DNA of 64,000 bases, from the NCBI GenBank assembly GCA_030435675.1, contig CM059625.1:17670001-17734000 (forward strand). The letters run 5' to 3'. Position 1 is the stretch's first letter. The number at the start of each line of letters is the position of its first letter. The position numbers and the translations under genes were made by a program. Below are positions 58,428 through 64,000 of the stretch, piece by piece. A model generated the notes under the pieces. It made no database searches. It was not told the origin of the DNA and saw nothing but the letters and a program-made list of their open reading frames with translations. The stretch is from Steinernema hermaphroditum. Taxonomy: Eukaryota; Nematoda; Chromadorea; Rhabditida; Steinernematidae.

Positions 58428-61400
58428 CTAAAACGGAACCATTCTTAGAATAGCCAAACGTAATGACGTTCAATATTAATTAGGCGAAAGCGCATTCGAT
58501 GTTTACGAATAAACAGCCCTTCACGTCGCATTGAATTTATATGCACATCGCCCCTTTTTCGCAACGTGATCAGTGGCTCGAGATAATGGAAAAGGGAAAT
58601 GGTGAAGGGACGTCCTAGAGTAATGATAATGCGCACAAAGAAAAATTGAGAAAAGGAAAAGTGAAGAAAATTGGGCGAGCCGAAGGATATAGACCAGAAA
58701 TGAGTGCCTGTTTCCGTAGGGTTTCCGAAAGCGGCTCAGTGCAATGAAGATCCCGCCCAGTGCTGCCACCTTACCCTTAAGCTTAGCAACACGGAATGGG
58801 GGCGCTGACAAGTGGCATCGGCCGGACGGGAAACATTCGGGCTCATAGAAACGTGTTGGCAAAATACATCTAAATCCGATCAGTTCGATTGGCAGGGCAT
58901 CTCTTCATGATCACGGTTTTTGTTCCTCATGTTACCACGACAGCACAACAACTAACTCGTTAGTCGCTGTCATCACTGCGCTCGCAGTTCAAGCTCATTA
59001 TGGACACGATAACATGTAAATCTGACAGGTTTGTCCTGGCTGAGCCAGTCGTTCGCTTCCACAACAACCCGAAAATAACAATAATCCCGATGGGCATAGT
59101 GCTTCTAATGCTTGTCGTGATCTCCCCGCAGCGTGGTTGCAATATGCATAAATCTCCAGGTGAACCACTTAATGTCTGGTCACTCGGCCAACCGGCAAAA
59201 TCCAATTTCTCGAAATTGTCGTCGTTGCGTGGAGGAAGTCGATAGTCAACGCGTGACTTGGCGAACTTGTCGCTGTTGGCCGAATTTACATACTACAACT
59301 TCGGGTAGTCGGTGACAAAAACAATGCGAAATGCTACGTTGCGTGTGAATGTATGTGTGTGGCACGAGCGGGGATCCCATCGGCCGTGACGGGGACACGG
59401 AATGGCCGTGGGCTCTTTGGCGGGGCGGCTTCGAGCCCCCAGCCGACCGGCCAACCGACCACTGGTGTCAGCTTGTGCCTCGAAAAAAGGAGCAGGCCTA
59501 ATCGATTATATCCTACTTAGAAGAGGTCGAAACGAAAGAAAAAAGTGCATTCAACAGTACATAACCATGATCAGCGTGACTGTTGTGAAGAATAGATGAA
59601 CTTAGCGGCCGGCTTTCAAAATCACACCCTGAACGGCGAGAAAACACGAAAAAAGAATAAAAAATGCATTATGAGCCAAGTTAATCGCATGCATAATGCA
59701 TGAGAAGCGCGTCAGTAAATCAGAAACTAAGCTCTGGTATCACGCCAAGCGCTGACGCCAAAGAAAAAACACCAAGAGAAGCGAAAGTGCGCAGAATAGG
59801 AGGGCCTTCGACGGGGTGGGATGGGCAAAAAGATGATCGTCCTCAACTTGTCTGCCGATCAGAGTTGCCGCTTTTAACACAAGAATTAATAAAAGAAAAC
59901 ATTTGGGCTCGCACAGGCGCGGCAAAGGGGAAAAACATGAATGAAGAGGTGGGAACCGGAGGGGAGGATCGGGAAAGGGAACGCCGACGAGAGGGGCCGA
60001 ACGAGAAACGCGCGTGCACGCGGGGCGGACTCGTCACTAGCGACGTTCTTCGCAACGTTTCTTCCCGTCTCTGAAGGGTGGCCGCATGTTGTTGCTATAC
60101 ACACGCACAACAGCTTAGGCGGCTGTCACAACTTGCCCTACTCGAAAGCCATTTCGAGCTATTGTTAGTAAATGCGTGAAGACCGCCTTAAGCGAAGAAC
60201 AAAGGCGCTGCTTACGATCCGCTTGTTGCGTTATGAATAAATGAACAAAAAGGCGGCGCACGTGTAAAGGAGCGCAAAAGGGGGAGGGACTAAGCTCTGC
60301 TCTCGATGACAATGAGTGAGCGCTAAGAAAAGATCTTTTGAACGACGAAAGGGGAAGTCCCTGTGTTCTCTAAAGCTGAACGCACAATTCGCACTTATTA
60401 CAAAGAAATGATCAATAAGCAATGCATAAATAAATTGACAGCGAAGGAGACTACGCCGGGGGCGGCGATAAGCACAACATTTTTAATTAGGGTCTCGAAA
60501 AAGGAACGAAAAGTCTGAAGTGACGAGGAACTGAAAGAGAAATACATGCGTCGTTGGCAACCTGTGATGCTGGGCGATTTGTAACATTCTCAGGATACAA
60601 CATCAGGCGAACTCATCTTAAAGCAATTAAAAGTAGGATTCGTTCTATAATAGGCAGGGAACCCTTTGTTTGCAGCAACCTTAACGAGAACAACAGTTTC
60701 ACCGCCATGTGATTCATCTCACCAAGCCACCACAGAGGTGATTGGTGCCGTCCTGAAGGCGGAATCAGCCTTTTGTAAGGTTTCGTTTTCGATGACTGGC
60801 GACAATAACATTCACCAAGGCATCACCACACGGTGCGTTGTCCGCAGATCATTTACATAAATTACATCATTACAGGGGTGGCAGCGTCAAAACGAACAAA
60901 ACGCGCAAAATCAAACGCTTTGACTGAGCGCTTTCCCATGCAGAATCGGTAATGCTGAATAATGCATAAGCTTCATTTTTGTCTGTCGCATAAACATGTC
61001 ACACTGGCGTCGTCTATCATTCTTCATCTACCGAAGGTGAGTTCCCTCAGCAGACAGCGCCATTTTCGTTGCCACACCTTTTGTATGTTTCATACAATAT
61101 AATGTAGTGCGTCGCCATTTTTGTTGCAACAATTGAAAGGTGGTGACCATATCATATTGTCCAAACTGCTTCGGATATGAAAACATCCGAAGCGCTAGTG
61201 GAAAAATCAGCATACAGAGTCACATATAGGTTCACGGCAACAAGGTACAATAATTCTTACCAATTAACCTCAATAAGATAAAAACGTCGTCCATTTGTGG
61301 ACGTGTTTTCCTGGGATAAGCCTTTTTTGCATAATTTTCAAAATCTTATTATCGTCCATTTTATTATACGCTTCTGACAAACGACATGAATAGTGCGCGT

Positions 61401-63411
61401 GTACGAGTGACACATTAGTCGTTCGAATATCCTGGGATTTTCATTGAAATTTATAAATAAAATATGACTGGGCGACGACGAGTTCAGTTTTTCGTTGCTG
61501 TTGCATAAAATAGAGGAGAATAAAAACTAGTGATTCCATGGAAATGCATCAGGAATGCGTGGATTCTAAAGGATCTTAACGATTAAGTTATATAGTCTGG
61601 ATCATGGAATTTCAATGAGCATGTAAGAATATCGTCTAAAAATGCTTATAAAAATAGGGTACAACAAGACTTCACACGTTTCGAATCAGTTAAGCGTACC
61701 ATCAATGACGACCACATTCGATATATTATGATGGGCGTTTGGAATTCCGATGATGACATGGCCTTTCTCAAAATAGTAACAAAACAAATGTAGTTCTTTT
61801 AGGAGTGAGTACCATATTTTTCACTGCAGTTTCACAACTGACTCACGCTGTTTATAAGATAGACGAAACAGGGACTTGACCGTGAGAATATCTTTCAAGC
61901 GATTATTAGAATAATAACGTAACATATGTTGTTATCATGACGTCGGTAAAAATTCCCATCTCCGTACAGTCATTCCCGTTCGATTCGAATAATTTCCGAA
62001 ACTTCAAGGAAATACGATTGACGTTAACATAATCAGTTGAAGAATTACGTAGACCACTGAATTCATTTGCCACGCCGAAAGAATTTTACCTCTAAACCAC
62101 GTGTCATGTTCATTTAGATTCTAGGATTCTATCATTTTGTTATTCACGGACCAGTAATAAACGTTGAAATATCTGCACAAGTCAAAAGTCAAAAGTGTTG
62201 TTGTTAATAAGTGCTGTTGCAAATTAAGGTTTTTGAAAGAAAGTGCCGTCTGTATAAGGGTATTATTTACTTGCAAAAACACAGACATCATCCGAATCAA
62301 TGGTTACTTGCAAAAGGTAAAGAGAATATCACTGTCGATAATATAGCCAACTGACGTTAACCAAGAACGGACGCAGTGATAAATAAGTCAAAGGTCGGAC
62401 TGAATGATGAAATAGGAACGCCGAAACCATATTGTGGTCTGAGGAGATGTTATATTGTATTATACAGTTCCAATTAAGTTTTAATTTCTATTATAGTCCT
62501 TTACTGCTCAAGTAACATCATATGGGCAATTTTCAGGACACTTATATATGGTGAAATCACAAAATCAGTTCTATACAGCAAAGGATTTTTTAGGTAGATG
62601 AAAGACGCGAAAGGAATACCTTCGCCGAAAAGAAGTACATAATACACTGATAAGAGAGTCAGAAGGCAGAGTGGATGTTTACGTCCATACACACTTCTCT
62701 ATCAGTTTTACATCTTTGCTCGACGTCCTTTTATCAGTAAGCCTCTTGTAGCTCTTAGTCCATAAGTCTATCGCCAAAACACCCCTTGCTTGTCATGCAA
62801 TCCTATTGTTAATTACATGCCACATACATTATGGTCGAAAATTACAATCTGCGTTCCCGAATAGTATGAAATTTACCGTAATCCTGACATCAACCAGTTT
62901 TCTGTTTTCTTCACACCGACTCCAGACTTGTATACGGTACTTCCGTGTTATCTGTATATTCTATCTCCCTGACATTTAACATCACGAAAACAAAATAATC
63001 AAATATGAATAGATTGAATCCGAAATAGACACATAATATGAGCCGGATGAGCAACGACGCGCATGTTGACATACTATTTTCGCCGTGTAACAATGGCGTG
63101 GAAAATCGTTTTCATCAATCGTTTCCGGCGATTGATCGGCTCTCTCGCATGAGTACGATTAAAAATTAATTACTCTGTATAAATTTCATTGCGAAGTGCA
63201 TTTTTAATTGTTTACGCGCAACGGGCCGCCAAGCAAAAACATAAAATTCAAGAGGCGCCTAAAAGAGCGTGCATATTGCTCGTCCTTTTTCCGTCGCCGT
63301 CGCCTAAGGCGCTACGAAACGAAGATCACAGACTGAGCTGTAGGAGAACGAAAAACGCAGAACGAAGAGCACAGCGATGAGATGTAATTAAAAAGCTTTT
63401 AGCCTGCCGTC
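58428..63411. other. gene-poor interval, nothing recognised
   Basis: About 5 kb without a convincing exon. 59.7-60.1 kb is purine-rich on the plus strand (AGAGGGGCC, GGGAAAGGG), which opens long charged frames by composition. It may include the upstream exons and promoter of the Ala/Gln-rich gene. Confidence 0.4.
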
Positions 63412-63760
63412 TCACAACATCCAGCTTCCTGTGGAGGAGGCACTTCTTACCTCCAAAACGATGTCGTTATTATCGAGTCCGACTAAAAAAAATTTGCACT
63501 GCAATTGGGCGGAAAAGGGGACGCTTACTTTCGGCGTCGTTGAACGAAAGGCTATTTCCTGAAAGACCGACGCATCAAGTAATATTAAGGTTAAGGGAGG
63601 CTTACCTATGTTTGGGAGTCGTATTCGCAATTTTGGATTCGCGCCGTCCATAAATGGTAATTCTTGCACCTCTATGTCGTCTTCTGTAACCGCTGTGCCG
63701 AAAACGTTCTTGTATCGTCTGTAGAAGGCACTTTTTCTCATCTTTCTCAGTTTGTCGCAC
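63412..63760 (-). CDS. part of an unidentified minus-strand gene
   Basis: An exon after a CTTTAG acceptor (minus strand, near 63763) encodes CDKLRKMRKSAFYRRYKNVF and continues DDIEVQELPFMDGANPKLRI to a GTAAGC donor near 63606. It appears to splice in phase to two short exons (SLSFNDAE, then GLDNNDIVLE ending at a GTAAGA donor near 63450). Further exons were not found to the left, and earlier exons may lie beyond the right edge. The protein family is not recognised. Confidence 0.4.
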
Positions 63761-63763
63761 TAA

Positions 63764-64000
63764 AGATGGCCACTGATAACTTCGCTGGCTTGCGAAAAAA
63801 AAATGAATATGAACAAAAAATTGGTATGTATAATTACAATATACAGAAGCGATTACGGTAACCATCAGTATTTCTTTATTTCTCAACTATTTCTTTCTTT
63901 TGTTGTGGCGTGTCACGCTACGGTGTTATTTATGTGACTTCGATAATTTCTGTGACTAGACCCTTACACTACAAAAATTATTTATTTACCGTTTCAAGCA
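63764..64000. other. right edge, no feature called
   Basis: A/T-rich sequence with no coding signal; probably an intron or upstream region of the partial gene at 63412-63760. Confidence 0.4.

Overview
The window looks like nuclear DNA of a small-genome nematode. The evidence is many short introns (about 43-60 nt) with GT/AG borders, a tandem cluster of PTR2/SLC15 peptide transporters, a KIF3B/KLP-11 type kinesin-2 and a CDC50 subunit. The intron size and base composition suggest clade I (Trichuris-like), but that is inference; no rRNA or mitochondrial marker is present. All gene models were read by eye from splice sites and family motifs. Exons inside each span are described in the text, not as separate rows.

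Layout. 1-3.58 kb: no gene recognised. 3.59-8.65 kb: a nest of mobile elements. A foldback-like DNA element has arms made of ~20-bp tandem repeats and is flanked by an 8-bp duplication. It carries a ~520-bp retroposon and a young gag-protease LTR retrotransposon with nearly identical 350-bp LTRs. 9-11.3 kb holds a perfect 53-bp palindrome and a mariner-like inverted-repeat element. 11.9-32.3 kb holds three head-to-tail minus-strand oligopeptide transporter genes, with a second, compact foldback element (16.9-17.4 kb) between copies 1 and 2. The first intron of copy 3 is over 4 kb and contains a Helitron-like minisatellite built as 61+25n bp units. 33.9-36.5 kb: an unrecognised C2H2-like zinc-finger protein. 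38.0-39.6 kb: CDC50/TMEM30. 39.9-40.3 kb: a weak candidate for a small secreted protein. 42.9-46.6 kb: kinesin-2 motor (KIF3B/KLP-11). 46.6-53.1 kb: mostly gene-poor, with a second copy of the retroposon. 53.1-55.3 kb (plus strand): TK1-type thymidine kinase with an unresolved reading-frame break before its VEVIGG loop. 56.1-58.4 kb: Ala/Gln-rich, probably nuclear protein. 58.4-63.4 kb: gene-poor. 63.4-63.8 kb: part of an unidentified minus-strand gene.

No pathway links the genes. The peptide transporters form one physiological unit (H+/di- and tripeptide uptake, presumably intestinal) made by tandem duplication; copy 2 has diverged at two conserved motifs. The others are ordinary housekeeping or ciliary genes (phospholipid flippase subunit, intraflagellar transport motor, nucleotide salvage). 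The least ordinary material is the pair of foldback elements with tandem-repeat arms, and the retrotransposon whose LTR end and primer-binding site are tandemly repeated.
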